Assembly: GCF_007997035.1 (NCBI RefSeq)
Contig: NZ_VOSS01000014.1
Coordinates: 1-64,000 of the forward strand
DNA: 64,000 bases
Origin: Ralstonia sp. TCR112
Lineage (GTDB): Bacteria > Pseudomonadota > Gammaproteobacteria > Burkholderiales > Burkholderiaceae
Reading direction: 5' to 3'
The translations under genes and the position numbers were made by a program. The notes beneath the pieces are model-generated. The model was not told the DNA's origin. It searched no databases and saw only the letters and a program-made list of their open reading frames with translations. Numbering within the stretch: position 1 is the stretch's first letter; each line of letters starts with the position of its first letter. Positions 9,115 to 19,065 of the stretch are shown here, piece by piece.

Positions 9115-10239
9115 TCATTTCCCGGTGTAGTGGATGCGATACACCGCGCCGGCCGAGTCGTCGGAAACCAGCAAGCTGCCGTCGGGCGCCACGAGCACAT
9201 CTGTTGGGCGTCCCCAAGCTTGCTCGCCTCGTAACCAGCCGTGAACGAATGGTTCCTGCTTCGTCACATTGCCGGCGGCGTCCAACACGACGCGCATGAC
9301 GCGATAGCCGACTTTCGATGATCGGTTCCACGAGCCGTGCTCGGCGATGAAGATGTTGTTCCGGTACTCCGCCGGAAAACTGCTGCCTGTATAGAAGCGC
9401 ATGCCTAGCGCCGCCACGTGCGCCCCGAGCTTCGCGGCGGGTGGGGCGTAGTTGCGGCACGAATGCCCCGCGCCAAACTCCGGGTCCGGAATGTCGCCCG
9501 CGTGGCAGAACGGGTAGCCGAAGTGCGGATTCGGTTGGGTAATGCGATTCAGTTCGTCGTCTGGCACATCGTCGCCCATGAGGTCGCGGCCGTTGTCCGT
9601 GAACCACAATTCGTGCGTGCTCGGATGCCAGTCGAAGCCGACCGTGTTGCGGATGCCGCGCGCCACGAGTTCCAGCCCGCTTCCGTCGGCGTTCATGCGC
9701 ATGAGGTTGGCGTACCGGTTTTCATCGGGGCGGCAGATATTGCAGGGTGCGCCTACCGGCACATACAGCCTACCGTCCGGGCCGAACGCGATGAATTTCC
9801 ATCCGTGATGCGTCTCCGTCGGCAGCTTGTCATTGACGACAACGGGCTGCGGCGGCTTCTCGATCTTGCGGTCGATGCCGTCGAGCCGCACGACGCGCGA
9901 AACCGCCGATACATAAAGGCTTCCGTCGCGCCACGCCACCCCAACGGGGAGTTCCAGTCCCGATGCCACCACATGGATTGGCGCGTTTGCCGTCTGCAAC
10001 CGCATCGCGTAGACCTTGCCCGCGCGACTCCCCACATACAGAATGCCGGCCGGAGATAGCGCCATTTCGCGCGCTGCCGGCATCGCGTCAGTGAGGACTT
10101 CGACCTGAAAGCCCGGCGGTACCCGGAGCGACTCGATGGGAAGCTTGGCGAGCGCCGCCGGCCCCGTGCCAAGCCAAGCTGCGACCACAACGGCCACCTT
10201 CACGTACCGCCGAAGCCACGCCCGCCATGGGCTGCACAC
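9115..10239 (-). CDS. Secreted PQQ-dependent sugar dehydrogenase-like protein (sorbosone dehydrogenase type)
   Basis: About 374 residues. It has a signal peptide ([19 protein letters not shown] then PAALA) and a beta-propeller of the glucose/sorbosone dehydrogenase family, with the typical opening LPPGF-like [24 protein letters not shown], the metal/PQQ site region around NPHFGYPFC, and a late [15 protein letters not shown] block. Such enzymes are soluble periplasmic quinoprotein aldose dehydrogenases; the substrate is not predictable. Cysteines in CNICRPDE and CHAGD may form a disulfide or haem-like site. The start is set at a GTG giving a clean signal peptide; an ATG at 10308 would put ~23 residues before it and run into the rpsP promoter. 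It is divergent from rpsP. Confidence 0.8.
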   Translation of the reverse strand: MCSPWRAWLRRYVKVAVVVAAWLGTGPAALAKLPIESLRVPPGFQVEVLTDAMPAAREMALSPAGILYVGSRAGKVYAMRLQTANAPIHVVASGLELPVGVAWRDGSLYVSAVSRVVRLDGIDRKIEKPPQPVVVNDKLPTETHHGWKFIAFGPDGRLYVPVGAPCNICRPDENRYANLMRMNADGSGLELVARGIRNTVGFDWHPSTHELWFTDNGRDLMGDDVPDDELNRITQPNPHFGYPFCHAGDIPDPEFGAGHSCRNYAPPAAKLGAHVAALGMRFYTGSSFPAEYRNNIFIAEHGSWNRSSKVGYRVMRVVLDAAGNVTKQEPFVHGWLRGEQAWGRPTDVLVAPDGSLLVSDDSAGAVYRIHYTGK

Positions 10240-10258
10240 CTTCGCCGGGCCTAAGTGT

Positions 10259-10287
10259 TTGTTTGGTCGGAGAAATTGCGCTATACT
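10259..10287 (+). promoter_or_regulatory. Sigma-70 promoter of the rpsP operon
   Basis: TTGTTT (10259-10264), a 17-bp spacer and TATACT (10282-10287) form a near-consensus promoter about 45 bp before the rpsP start codon, as expected for a strongly expressed ribosomal operon. Confidence 0.75.
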
Positions 10288-10333
10288 TGCGTGTTTCTCT
10301 GTACGCATACCCAGTTTTTCAAGGAAAAGATCC

Positions 10334-10588
10334 ATGGTCGTGATCCGTCTGGCCCGCGGTGGCTCCAAGAAGCGCCCGTTCTTCAATATCGTTGCGACCG
10401 ACTCGCGTAACCGCCGTGATGGCCGTTTCATCGAGCGCGTCGGTTTCTACAACCCGCTCGCCGGTGAAGGCGAAGAAGGTCTGCGCATCGTGCAAGACCG
10501 CCTGACCTACTGGGAAGGCGTGGGCGCGCAGCTGTCGCCGACGGTTGCCCGTCTGGTGAAGCAAAGCGCCAAGAAGGCTGCTGCCTAA
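10334..10588 (+). CDS. rpsP: 30S ribosomal protein S16
   Basis: 84 residues. It begins [20 protein letters not shown] and contains [14 protein letters not shown], both hallmarks of S16, a late-assembling protein of the 30S platform. AAGGAA lies about eight bases before the ATG. It is the first gene of the classical rpsP-rimM-trmD-rplS operon, with a promoter just upstream. Confidence 0.98.
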   Translation: MVVIRLARGGSKKRPFFNIVATDSRNRRDGRFIERVGFYNPLAGEGEEGLRIVQDRLTYWEGVGAQLSPTVARLVKQSAKKAAA

Positions 10589-10634
10589 GTTTTAGCATGC
10601 GTCGATCGACGGTGCCGTCCGAGCACATCCTGCT

Positions 10635-11273
10635 GTGACGCGCGCTGGATCGACACGGCCCGGTCCCGTGGCTGTTGCAACGCAGGCAATCTCGCAAAAG
10701 GTTGCCGAGCGGCTGCAAGCCATGCGCCCGGGCACGGGCTCCAATCCGACGCTCCCCGACGATCTCATCGAGGTGGGCTATGTGGGTGGGGCCTACGGTA
10801 TTCGTGGCTGGATCAAGGTCCAGTTGCACGGCGACGCCGATGCGCTGCTGAATGCCCGCACCTGGTGGCTCAAGCCTGCTTCCGGGCCGGCGACGTCGGC
10901 GGACTGGCGGGTGTTTCCCGTCGGCACGTCGCGTGAGCACAGCGGCACGGTGGTGGCGGGTTCGCCTGCCGCGCCGGATCGGAATGTCGCGGAAGCATTG
11001 CGCGGCTATACCGTGTGGGTCAGCCGGGCCGACTTTCCTGAGCCTGAAGATGACGAGTTTTACTGGGTCGATCTGATCGGCGCCACGGTCGTCAACGAGC
11101 AAGAGGAAACGCTTGGCACGGTGGGCGGCCTGATCGACAACGGTGCGCATCAAATTCTGCGTATCGTTGGTGAAGGCGAGGTCGAGCGGCTGGTGCCGTT
11201 TGTCGAGGTTTACGTGAAGTCGGTGGATGTGGCAGGCAAGCGCATCGTCGTCGACTGGGGTCTGGATTACTGA
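10635..11273 (+). CDS. rimM: Ribosome maturation factor RimM
   Basis: 212 residues. RimM binds S19 and assists 30S head assembly. The RimM N-terminal beta-barrel begins at [20 protein letters not shown]. The PRC-barrel domain follows, with [34 protein letters not shown] and a [12 protein letters not shown] end, typical of the family. The first ~38 residues are an unstructured extension that is usual in Ralstonia. The GTG at 10635 is used, and an ATG at 10722 would still give the whole domain, so the start is not certain. It lies between rpsP and trmD in the conserved operon. Confidence 0.95.
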   Translation: MTRAGSTRPGPVAVATQAISQKVAERLQAMRPGTGSNPTLPDDLIEVGYVGGAYGIRGWIKVQLHGDADALLNARTWWLKPASGPATSADWRVFPVGTSREHSGTVVAGSPAAPDRNVAEALRGYTVWVSRADFPEPEDDEFYWVDLIGATVVNEQEETLGTVGGLIDNGAHQILRIVGEGEVERLVPFVEVYVKSVDVAGKRIVVDWGLDY

Positions 11274-11296
11274 ACATGCGGCCGGAGAATTCGGCG

Positions 11297-12085
11297 ATGC
11301 AGTTCGACGTCGTCTCGCTGTTTCCGGACATGTTCCGGGCGCTGACCGACTGGGGCATCACCAGCCGCGCAGCAAAACAGCAGGTGTACACGTTGCGCAC
11401 CTGGAACCCGCGCGATTTCACGACGGACAACTACCGCACCGTGGACGATCGCCCGTACGGCGGTGGCCCAGGCATGGTGATGTTGGCGAAGCCGCTGGAA
11501 GCTGCACTGGACGCGATTCATAAGGCGCAAGCCCCGGCGGCGTCGCATGTGGTGCTGCTGTCGCCGCAAGGCAAACCGCTGACGCACAAGCGGGTGATGG
11601 AGTTGGCGCAGTTGCCGGCGCTCACGTTACTGTGCGGGCGCTACGAAGCGATTGATCAACGTCTGGTCGACCGTCGCGTGGATGAGGAAATCAGCCTTGG
11701 CGATTTCGTCCTGTCCGGCGGCGAAATTGCGGCGATGGCGATCATCGACGCCGTGGTGCGGCAGTTGCCAGGTGTGCTGGGCGATGCGCAGTCGGCGGTG
11801 CAGGACAGTTTCGTCAACGGTTTGCTCGACTGCCCGCATTACACGCGGCCCGAAGAGTACGAAGGTGTGCGTGTGCCCGATGTCTTGCTGGGTGGCCACC
11901 ACGCCGAGATCGAGAAGTGGCGCCGCCAGCAGGCGCTGTTGAACACGATGCGCAAGCGGCCCGATCTGGTCGAGGCGGCGCGCAAGCAGGGTTTGTTGTC
12001 CCGCAGCGATGAGGTTTTCCTCGCTGCCGCGGCGATAACGGCAAAGGGGTCAGAGGCTTCCAGTCCGGAAGGCTCGGCCAAGTGA
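11297..12085 (+). CDS. trmD: tRNA (guanine37-N1)-methyltransferase
   Basis: 262 residues. TrmD methylates G37 next to the anticodon in several tRNAs with SAM, which prevents +1 frameshifting. The SPOUT trefoil-knot domain shows [25 protein letters not shown] and [13 protein letters not shown], the segments that form the knotted SAM site and catalytic pocket. A C-terminal helical domain follows ([18 protein letters not shown]). The ATG at 11297 is preferred because GGAG lies nine bases upstream and TrmD normally begins MQFDVV; an in-frame ATG at 11276 would add seven residues. It is the third gene of the rpsP operon. Confidence 0.96.
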   Translation: MQFDVVSLFPDMFRALTDWGITSRAAKQQVYTLRTWNPRDFTTDNYRTVDDRPYGGGPGMVMLAKPLEAALDAIHKAQAPAASHVVLLSPQGKPLTHKRVMELAQLPALTLLCGRYEAIDQRLVDRRVDEEISLGDFVLSGGEIAAMAIIDAVVRQLPGVLGDAQSAVQDSFVNGLLDCPHYTRPEEYEGVRVPDVLLGGHHAEIEKWRRQQALLNTMRKRPDLVEAARKQGLLSRSDEVFLAAAAITAKGSEASSPEGSAK

Positions 12086-12158
12086 AGTTCCCATCCTCTA
12101 CCGGGGCCGCGGTCTACCGACCGGGCAAAACGCCGGCATGATGGTCAAGGAGAAAAAG

Positions 12159-12545
12159 ATGAATCTCATCGAGCAAATCGAGCAGGAAGAAATCAAGCGC
12201 CTGACGGCCAACAAGACGATCCCCCCGTTCGCCCCTGGCGACACCGTGATCGTCAACGTGAACGTCGTTGAAGGCACCCGCAAGCGTGTGCAGGCGTATG
12301 AAGGCGTCGTGATTGCCAAGCGCAATCGTGGCCTGAACTCGTCCTTCATCGTTCGCAAGATCTCTTCGGGCGAAGGCGTGGAGCGTACGTTCCAGCTGTA
12401 CTCGCCGCTGCTGGCCAGCATCGAAGTGAAGCGTCGCGGTGATGTGCGCCGTGCGAAGCTGTACTACCTGCGCGAACGCTCGGGCAAGTCGGCACGCATC
12501 AAGGAGAAGCTGACCTTCAAGCGCAAGGAAGCCGCTGCGGAGTAA
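12159..12545 (+). CDS. rplS: 50S ribosomal protein L19
   Basis: 128 residues. It opens [15 protein letters not shown] and carries the SH3-like L19 fold with [32 protein letters not shown] and the [18 protein letters not shown] end. L19 lies at the 30S-50S interface. AAGGAG stands seven bases before the chosen ATG; an upstream in-frame ATG at 12138 lacks a site. It is the last gene of the operon and is followed by a terminator. Confidence 0.98.
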   Translation: MNLIEQIEQEEIKRLTANKTIPPFAPGDTVIVNVNVVEGTRKRVQAYEGVVIAKRNRGLNSSFIVRKISSGEGVERTFQLYSPLLASIEVKRRGDVRRAKLYYLRERSGKSARIKEKLTFKRKEAAAE

Positions 12546-12560
12546 TCTGCGCGCGTTGCG

Positions 12561-12587
12561 AAAAGGCACCTTCGGGTGCCTTTTTTC
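12561..12587 (+). terminator. Terminator of the rpsP-rimM-trmD-rplS operon
   Basis: AAAAGGCACC, a TTC loop and GGGTGCCTTTTTT form a strong hairpin with a T run, 16 bases after the rplS stop. Confidence 0.93.
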
Positions 12588-12649
12588 TCTTTTGCGGCGG
12601 AAGATTGACCACATGTATGTCTTCCGCCCACAACCTTCATTCCCATCCG

Positions 12650-13354
12650 ATGCGCCGTCCCGTGTTCGATCCTGAGCAGTTGCCGGTGGTGCCGACCGAG
12701 GCATCGTTGCCGGCGCTTGACGGCTCGCGGCTGACAGCGGAATTCGTGCGCGAGCGGTTGCAGAAGCAGCCCGACTGGCACCCGGAACAAACGGATGAAT
12801 CCCGCCTGATCGATGCGTCGCTCAAGCTGCGTGAGGCGGCGGTGCTCGTACCGCTCGTGCAGCGCGAGCCGGGGCTGACGGTGCTGCTGACGCAGCGCAA
12901 TGCGTCGCTTAGCCAACATGCCGGCCAGGTGAGCTTTCCTGGCGGCGGACGTGAAGACTTTGATCGTGACATGGTCGACACGGCACTGCGCGAGACGATG
13001 GAAGAGGTTGGCATCAGTGCCGATCACATCGAAGTGATCGGTCGCTTGCCCGACTACATCACCGGGACGGGGTTCCATGTGAGCCCGATTGTCGGATTGC
13101 TCGCGCCCGATTTCACGCTGCAGCCGGACCCCAGTGAAGTTGCGGAAGTGTTTGAAGTGCCGCTGGCCTTTTTGATGGACCCGGCCAACCACCAAGTGCG
13201 CGAGCTGCGGTGGGAGGACCGTGTGCGTCGTTTCTATGCGATGCCTTACCGGCGAGCTGGGCGGTCGGGCCACGCACCTGACGCCGGCCATCACTTCATC
13301 TGGGGCGCGACAGCGGGCATGCTGCGCAACCTGTATCACCTTCTGGCAGCGTAG
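12650..13354 (+). CDS. CoA pyrophosphatase, Nudix family (NudL-like)
   Basis: 234 residues. The Nudix motif ends in RETMEEVGI. The preceding LLTQRNASLSQHAGQVSFPGG matches the NudL/UPF0035 signature (LLTxR...GxVxFPGG) that marks coenzyme A and ADP-type diphosphatases, which split CoA to phosphopantetheine and 3',5'-ADP with Mg. IGRLPDYITGTGFHVSPIVG is also typical. The ATG at 12650 is chosen because RRPVFDPEQLP is a common family start; an ATG at 12617 is in frame and would add 11 residues. The gene begins just after the rplS operon terminator, so it has its own transcription start. Confidence 0.88.
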   Translation: MRRPVFDPEQLPVVPTEASLPALDGSRLTAEFVRERLQKQPDWHPEQTDESRLIDASLKLREAAVLVPLVQREPGLTVLLTQRNASLSQHAGQVSFPGGGREDFDRDMVDTALRETMEEVGISADHIEVIGRLPDYITGTGFHVSPIVGLLAPDFTLQPDPSEVAEVFEVPLAFLMDPANHQVRELRWEDRVRRFYAMPYRRAGRSGHAPDAGHHFIWGATAGMLRNLYHLLAA

Positions 13355-13461
13355 CGTCGGCGCGAATATGGGCTTCCTGTGCGCTGTTGCGCGCACGCTG
13401 TGTGCTATCGTCTTGCACATTGCCCTCACGGCGTGACCCACGCCCTCGCAACGCCCTTCCA

Positions 13462-14403
13462 ATGACTTTTTTCTCCGTACTCTGCGCGCTGATTCTCGAA
13501 CAGTTTCGTGCGCTCAGCCGGGACAACCCGATCTACGACGTCGTGCGCGCTCTGGCAGCGCGGGCAGAAGAATGGTTCGATACCGGCCATCGTCGCGATG
13601 CCGTGCTCGCCTGGTGCGTGGTCACGCTTCCGGCCGTGGTGGTCGTGGCACTGGTGCACTACCTGCTGTCGTCGATCAGCCTCGGGCTGGCGTTCCTGTG
13701 GAACGTGCTGATGGTGTACCTGACGCTCGGCTTCCGCCAGTTCAGCCACTACTTCACTGATATCCACGAGGCGTTGCGCAGCGATGACGTCGTCACCGCG
13801 CGCCTGCTGCTGAACGAATGGTCGGGACGCGACACCACCGACATGCCTGTCAATGAGATCGTCCGTCACACGCTCGAATGCGCGATCGTGGCGGCGCATC
13901 GTCACGTGTTTGGCGTGTTCTTCTGGTTCCTGGTGCCGATCGGGCCGGCGGGTGTTGTGCTGTACCGCGGCGCTGAATACCTCGCTCGCCACTGGAGCGA
14001 TACGTCGACGGAACGCAGCCCGGCGCTTGGTCTCTTTGCCCGTCAGGCATTTTTCATCATCGACTACGTTCCTGCGCGGCTCACCGCCGTCGGCTTTTCG
14101 ATCGTCGGTAACTTTGAAGACGCCGTGTATGCCTGGCGCAACCGCGCTGCCAAGTGGAACGACGAAGTGAACGGTATCCTGCTGGCTGCCGGCGGCGGGG
14201 CGCTCGGCGTGCGTCTTGGCACGCCTATCCCGCAGCGCGACTCGGCCGACAGCATTGCCGACGAGGATGGCGCCTATCCGATGGAAGTGGGGCAGGAGCC
14301 GAACGTGCGTACGCTGCAATCGGCTGTTGGGCTGGTGTGGCGCGCCGTGGTGCTGTGGATGCTGCTGCTGGCGATGTTGTCGATTGCCGTGTGGCTGGGC
14401 TGA
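13462..14403 (+). CDS. CobD/CbiB family integral membrane protein
   Basis: 313 residues with several membrane helices (around 55-75, 80-100, 150-175 and 290-312). The middle shows the CobD/CbiB family pattern: RLLLNEWSGRDTTDMPVNEIVRHTLECAI followed by HRHVFGVFFWFLVPIGPAGVVLYR. True CbiB/CobD closes the aminopropanol arm in cobalamin synthesis. This short, divergent version is common in Burkholderiaceae outside any cob cluster, so a role in cobalamin synthesis is not established. No cob gene is near. AmpE-like cell-wall roles have been proposed for relatives. Confidence 0.75.
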   Translation: MTFFSVLCALILEQFRALSRDNPIYDVVRALAARAEEWFDTGHRRDAVLAWCVVTLPAVVVVALVHYLLSSISLGLAFLWNVLMVYLTLGFRQFSHYFTDIHEALRSDDVVTARLLLNEWSGRDTTDMPVNEIVRHTLECAIVAAHRHVFGVFFWFLVPIGPAGVVLYRGAEYLARHWSDTSTERSPALGLFARQAFFIIDYVPARLTAVGFSIVGNFEDAVYAWRNRAAKWNDEVNGILLAAGGGALGVRLGTPIPQRDSADSIADEDGAYPMEVGQEPNVRTLQSAVGLVWRAVVLWMLLLAMLSIAVWLG

Positions 14404-14438
14404 CGCACCAAGCCTAGGCGCCAAATCGATCACTCAAA

Positions 14439-14753
14439 TCAGGCCGCATTCTCGCGGTCTTTACCGCAACGCCAGCACTGTGCGAACTGCGGCTCATGGC
14501 TCTCGCCGCAATGTACGCAACGCCATGCCGGCCCGGCCGGCGGGTGTTGCGCCTGATCGAGCAGTACGCGGGCCTGCGCTTCCTGCGCCGGGTTCACCAG
14601 CCAAACCTGTGCCGCGCAATCCTGTGGCGGAACGTCACCCGCCACGCTGCTCAAGTAGATGTTGCGGAGCTCAGTGCGAATGCCAGCGGCAGACAGGACG
14701 TTCTGCCAGTGTGCCGCCATGCCCAACGATGGACTGCTGATCATCAACTTCAT
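14439..14753 (-). CDS. DUF2007-type protein with C-terminal zinc ribbon
   Basis: 104 residues. The N-terminal half (residues 1-65) is the small alpha/beta DUF2007 fold, related to signal-transducing PII-like proteins: a start like MKLMISSPSLGMAAHWQNVL, then AGIRTELRNIYLSS. The C-terminus has two CxxC pairs (CVHCGE and CWRCGK) that can bind one zinc ion. GGGAGGG precedes the ATG. Function is unknown. It is on the same strand as rsgA and is probably co-transcribed after it (29 bp gap). Confidence 0.8.
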   Translation of the reverse strand: MKLMISSPSLGMAAHWQNVLSAAGIRTELRNIYLSSVAGDVPPQDCAAQVWLVNPAQEAQARVLLDQAQHPPAGPAWRCVHCGESHEPQFAQCWRCGKDRENAA

Positions 14754-14782
14754 CCCTCCCTCCCTGAGCGTATGGCGAGCCG

Positions 14783-15730
14783 TTACCAGGGCTTCTGCTG
14801 CTCCGATTCGTGCAGCAATTGCGCGTAAAGCTGGTGACGGCGTGGATCGATCTTGCCCTCGGCCATCGCGCCCAGAATGCCACAGCCGGGTTCCTGCAGG
14901 TGCCGGCAGTTATAAAAGCGGCAATCGGTGAGGCGTGGACGAAACTCCGGGAAGGCGCGTTCCAGCATCCCTTCGCTGAGGTGATGCAGGCCGAATTCCT
15001 GGAAGCCCGGCGAGTCGATCAGTACGCCATCCTGGCCCCATTCTGCCGGGAGGTGATAAAGCCGCGTGAACGTGGTCGTGTGCTTGCCGGAGTCGAGCTT
15101 TTCGGAGATCTCGCGCGTTTGCGCGTCCACGCCGGGAATCAGCAGATTCAGCAGCGAGGACTTGCCCATGCCCGATTGCCCGATCAGGATCGAAGCCCGT
15201 CCCGCCACGTGTGGTTCAAGCGCGGCATGCGCGGCTTCCGGCGCGCCGTGCACGGTCAGTTCCACGATGGTGTAGCCCAGGTCTCGATAGAGCGCCAGGC
15301 GTGAGCGCGCCGTTTCCAGTCGCGCGGTCAGGTCGATCTTGTTGAGCAGAATCAGCGGGGTGATGCCGAGCGATTCTGCGGCGACGAGCGCGCGGCCGAG
15401 CAAGTCTTCCGAAAAACTCGGCTCGGTGCCGAGCATGATGATGACCTGATCCAGATTCGCGGCCAGCACCTTCGATTTGAACTGATCGGAGCGATAGAGC
15501 AGGTTGCGGCGCTCGTCCACACGCACCACGACGCCTTGGTCGACAGCGGTGGTTTCATAGACCACGCGATCGCCGACGGCGCACTCGCTGCGCTTGCCCC
15601 GCGGGAAGCATTGCAGGAAACCGCCCCCTTCGCGTTCGACAAGGTAATGGCGCCCGTGCGCGGCGATGACGAGCCCATGTTCGCCAGTGGCAGCCTGCTT
15701 ATGGGCGCGGCCCAGTTTGCCGCGCGTCAT
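14783..15730 (-). CDS. rsgA: Small ribosomal subunit biogenesis GTPase RsgA
   Basis: 315 residues. RsgA checks late 30S maturation and leaves on GTP hydrolysis. It has an N-terminal OB fold (15-80), then a circularly permuted GTPase with G4 NKID, G1 GQSGMGKSS and G3 DSPGFQ in that order. The C-terminal zinc domain carries [14 protein letters not shown], giving Cys-x5-His-type ligands with the upstream residues. The start codon overlaps the stop of the upstream M48 peptidase gene as ATGA (15727-15730), so the two are translationally coupled. DUF2007 follows in the same operon. Confidence 0.96.
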   Translation of the reverse strand: MTRGKLGRAHKQAATGEHGLVIAAHGRHYLVEREGGGFLQCFPRGKRSECAVGDRVVYETTAVDQGVVVRVDERRNLLYRSDQFKSKVLAANLDQVIIMLGTEPSFSEDLLGRALVAAESLGITPLILLNKIDLTARLETARSRLALYRDLGYTIVELTVHGAPEAAHAALEPHVAGRASILIGQSGMGKSSLLNLLIPGVDAQTREISEKLDSGKHTTTFTRLYHLPAEWGQDGVLIDSPGFQEFGLHHLSEGMLERAFPEFRPRLTDCRFYNCRHLQEPGCGILGAMAEGKIDPRRHQLYAQLLHESEQQKPW

Positions 15731-16986
15731 GCCGCGCGGGCCTGCACGAGGCGCTCCACGCGCTGCGATGCAGTCGGGTGCGAATAGTAGAACGTGGAGT
15801 AGACCGGGTCCGGAGTGAGCGTCGATGCGTTGTCCTGGAACAGCTTGACCAGCGCCGAGACAAGTTGATTGGCGTCGGCGTGCTCAGCGGCAAAGGCGTC
15901 GGCTTCGTACTCGTCCTTGCGCGACGACAGGCTCGCCAGCGGGGAGACGAAGAACGTGAATACCGGCAGCACCAGGAAAAACAGCATCAGCGCCAGCGCA
16001 TGGTTGTCGGAGAACAGGTTGGGCGCCACGCCCAGGCCGAGGTAGAACCACGTGCGCGTCATCAGCCAGCCGAGCAGCGCCAGCGCACCGAGGCTCAGCA
16101 CAAACGTCACAGCGATGCGCTTGGTGATGTGATGGCGCTTGAAATGGCCCAGCTCATGGGCGAGCACCGCTTCCATCTCGGACGGGTTCAGGCGCGCGAG
16201 CAGCGTGTCGAAGAAGACGATGCGCTTGGTTGCGCCAAAGCCGCTGAAGTAGGCGTTGCCGTGGGCGCTGCGGCGGCTGCCGTCCATCACGAAGAGGCCC
16301 TTGCTGGCGAAGCCGCAGCGCTTGAGCAGGCTTTCGATGCGCGAGCGCATCTCTTCGTCCTGGAGCGGGGTGAACTTGTTGTAGAGCGGCGCGATGACGT
16401 TCGGGTAGATGGCCTGAACAAACAGCATGAACGCCATCCACACGACCCAGGTGTACAGCCACCAGTGGGCGCCCATCTTGTTCATCAGCCAGAGCACCGC
16501 CAGCAGCAGCGGCAGACCCAGCACGGTACCGATGGCCAGGCCCTTGAGATTGTCGGTCAGCCAAAGCTTGAACGTCATGCGGTTGAAGCCGAAACGCTCT
16601 TCGACGACGAACTGCGCATACAGCGAAAACGGTAACTCAATCACGCTGCTGATCGCGATGACCGACGCGATGAGCGCCACGCCATACGCGTAGCCGGGGC
16701 CAAACACGCCCAACCAGGCCTGGTTGATCCAGTTCAGCCCGCCGAGCAGCGTCAGCGCGATCAGGAGGGCTGCCTGAACCGGTACTTCGAGCATCGCCAG
16801 ACGCGTGCGGGCGATGGTGTAGTCGGCTGCCTTGCGGTGCATGTCGAGCGTGATGGACTCGGCAAACTGCGCGGGCACGGCATCGCGGTGACGTGCGACG
16901 TGACGGATTTGCCGCGCCGCCAGCCACAGGCGCGTGGCGGACATCAAGACAAGGGCGACCAGGAAGACAACGGTAAAGGCGGGCAT
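15727..16986 (-). CDS. M48 family zinc metalloprotease (CAAX protease/STE24-like)
   Basis: 419 residues. It is an integral membrane peptidase with the zinc motif HELGH in [12 protein letters not shown] and the downstream third-ligand region [13 protein letters not shown]. Six to seven hydrophobic segments surround the site, and the N-terminal DUF-like domain preceding M48 is complete, as in STE24/HtpX relatives. Likely role: inner-membrane protein quality control. The ATG before [11 protein letters not shown] is preferred over a GTG four codons earlier. It is coupled to rsgA by an ATGA overlap and divergent from orn with 64 bp between. Confidence 0.9.
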   Translation of the reverse strand: MPAFTVVFLVALVLMSATRLWLAARQIRHVARHRDAVPAQFAESITLDMHRKAADYTIARTRLAMLEVPVQAALLIALTLLGGLNWINQAWLGVFGPGYAYGVALIASVIAISSVIELPFSLYAQFVVEERFGFNRMTFKLWLTDNLKGLAIGTVLGLPLLLAVLWLMNKMGAHWWLYTWVVWMAFMLFVQAIYPNVIAPLYNKFTPLQDEEMRSRIESLLKRCGFASKGLFVMDGSRRSAHGNAYFSGFGATKRIVFFDTLLARLNPSEMEAVLAHELGHFKRHHITKRIAVTFVLSLGALALLGWLMTRTWFYLGLGVAPNLFSDNHALALMLFFLVLPVFTFFVSPLASLSSRKDEYEADAFAAEHADANQLVSALVKLFQDNASTLTPDPVYSTFYYSHPTASQRVERLVQARAA

Positions 16987-17050
16987 GTGGGGAAACACCT
17001 ATCAGATATGCGAAAATTATAGCCTTCAGTCATTTTCTCAAGGCCCTTGA

Positions 17051-17710
17051 GTGAGCACCCCAGTGAGTACCCCTGTTTCCCCGTCCGCCGCATCCCCCTC
17101 GACCCCGAACCGTGTTGCTGCCAAGAGCGACAACAACCTGGTCTGGCTCGACATGGAGATGACCGGTTTGAGCCCCGAGAACGACCGCATCATCGAAGTG
17201 GCCGTGGTGGTGACGGATTCGGAGCTGAACATCCTGGCTGAAGGCCCCGTGCTGGTGATCCATCAATCCGACGAGCTGCTCGACGGCATGGACGCGTGGA
17301 ACAAGGGCACGCATGGCCGCTCGGGCCTGATCGACAAGGTCAAGGCATCGACCACGACCGAAGCGGAAGCGGAAGCGGAACTCCTGGCGTTCCTCAAGAA
17401 GTGGGTGCCGAAGAGCAAGTCGCCGATGTGCGGTAACTCCATCTGCCAGGACCGCCGCTTCATGGCGCGCTACATGCCCAAGCTGGAGGAGTACTTCCAT
17501 TACCGCAACCTGGACGTCTCCACGCTGAAGGAACTCTGCAAGCGCTGGCAGCCGGCCATTGCCAAGGGCTTTACGAAACACCAACGGCACACGGCGTTCG
17601 CAGACATCATCGAGTCGATCGAAGAGCTGCGCTACTACCGCGAGCACTTCATCCGCGACGTGCCGCAAACGCCCGACGCTGAGGCGCTGGCGTCTTCTGT
17701 CGCCCCGTAA
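17051..17710 (+). CDS. orn: Oligoribonuclease
   Basis: 219 residues. Orn is the essential 3'-5' exonuclease that degrades 2-5 nt RNAs and pGpG. The DEDDh exonuclease motifs are present: WLDMEMTGL (Exo I), [26 protein letters not shown] (Exo II region) and [14 protein letters not shown] (Exo III, His-x4-Asp). The first ~27 residues are a Ser/Pro/Thr-rich extension absent from E. coli Orn. GTG at 17051 is the first start in frame, with another GTG at 17063. The stop directly abuts the stop of convergent mog, without a terminator. Confidence 0.96.
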   Translation: MSTPVSTPVSPSAASPSTPNRVAAKSDNNLVWLDMEMTGLSPENDRIIEVAVVVTDSELNILAEGPVLVIHQSDELLDGMDAWNKGTHGRSGLIDKVKASTTTEAEAEAELLAFLKKWVPKSKSPMCGNSICQDRRFMARYMPKLEEYFHYRNLDVSTLKELCKRWQPAIAKGFTKHQRHTAFADIIESIEELRYYREHFIRDVPQTPDAEALASSVAP

Positions 17711-18354
<644 letters not shown>

Positions 18355-18358
<4 letters not shown>

Positions 18359-18972
18359 GCTTCGTCGTCTTCGGCTTCGGGTTGATCGGCGTCGTCCTCG
18401 TTGCGGTCGTTGCCGGACAGGGCCTGCTTGACCATCTGGAACAGTTCGCGCGACGACTTGGGCGGCTTGGCCAGCTGCGCTTCCTTGCGCGCATTGCGCA
18501 CGAGCGTACGGAGCGCCTGCACGTCGGAATCCGGGTGCGCTGCAATGAACTCGGTGATGGCGTCGTCGCTGGCGATCAGGCGGTCCCGCCAACGTTCGAT
18601 GGCATGCAGGCGCGCGGTTTCGGCCTTGGAGGCGCCGACGAAGGTGGCGAGGACGCGGCGGATGGCCTCGACTTCCTCGTCGGTCAGCGCGCGCATCAGC
18701 TTGCCGATGTACTGCATCTGGCGGCGCTTGCCTTCATGCGCGGTGGTGCGCTTGGCCTCGCGCAGCGCGTCGACCAGCTTTTCGGGCAGCGGCACCTTGG
18801 CGAGTTTGTCCTTGGGCAGCGCTTCCAGCGCCGCGCCCAGGTCTTGCAAGGCGTTGACCTCGCGCTTGCGCTGCGATTTGCTCTTGGGCGTATCCGGATC
18901 GTCCTCGTCACCGATGTCGGTGCGCACGACGGGTTGCAGATACGTGGGGTTATGTCGGGATGCTCGGCTCAT
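18355..18972 (-). CDS. darP: Dual-action ribosome maturation protein DarP (YjgA, DUF615)
   Basis: 205 residues, rich in charged helices. The DUF615 core covers 40-180 ([18 protein letters not shown], then [34 protein letters not shown]). YjgA/DarP binds late 50S particles and promotes peptidyl transferase centre maturation. The last 20 residues are very acidic ([15 protein letters not shown]). The ATG at 18972 is used; another in-frame ATG lies three codons upstream. The stop overlaps the mog start, so both form an operon divergent from pmbA. Confidence 0.92.
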
Positions 18973-19065
18973 GGCGCGCATTGTATCTTGCTATGATGGG
19001 CGTTTCCGCCAGTTCTTGCCCGCTTTTGGCAAAATCGCGGCACCCGTTTCTCCCCTCCATTGCCT

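Noticed and set aside
18359-18592. N-terminal extension of mog upstream of 18358
   Set aside because: The added residues are Arg/Gly/Pro-rich and lie wholly within darP in another frame; the ATGA overlap fits the start at 18358.
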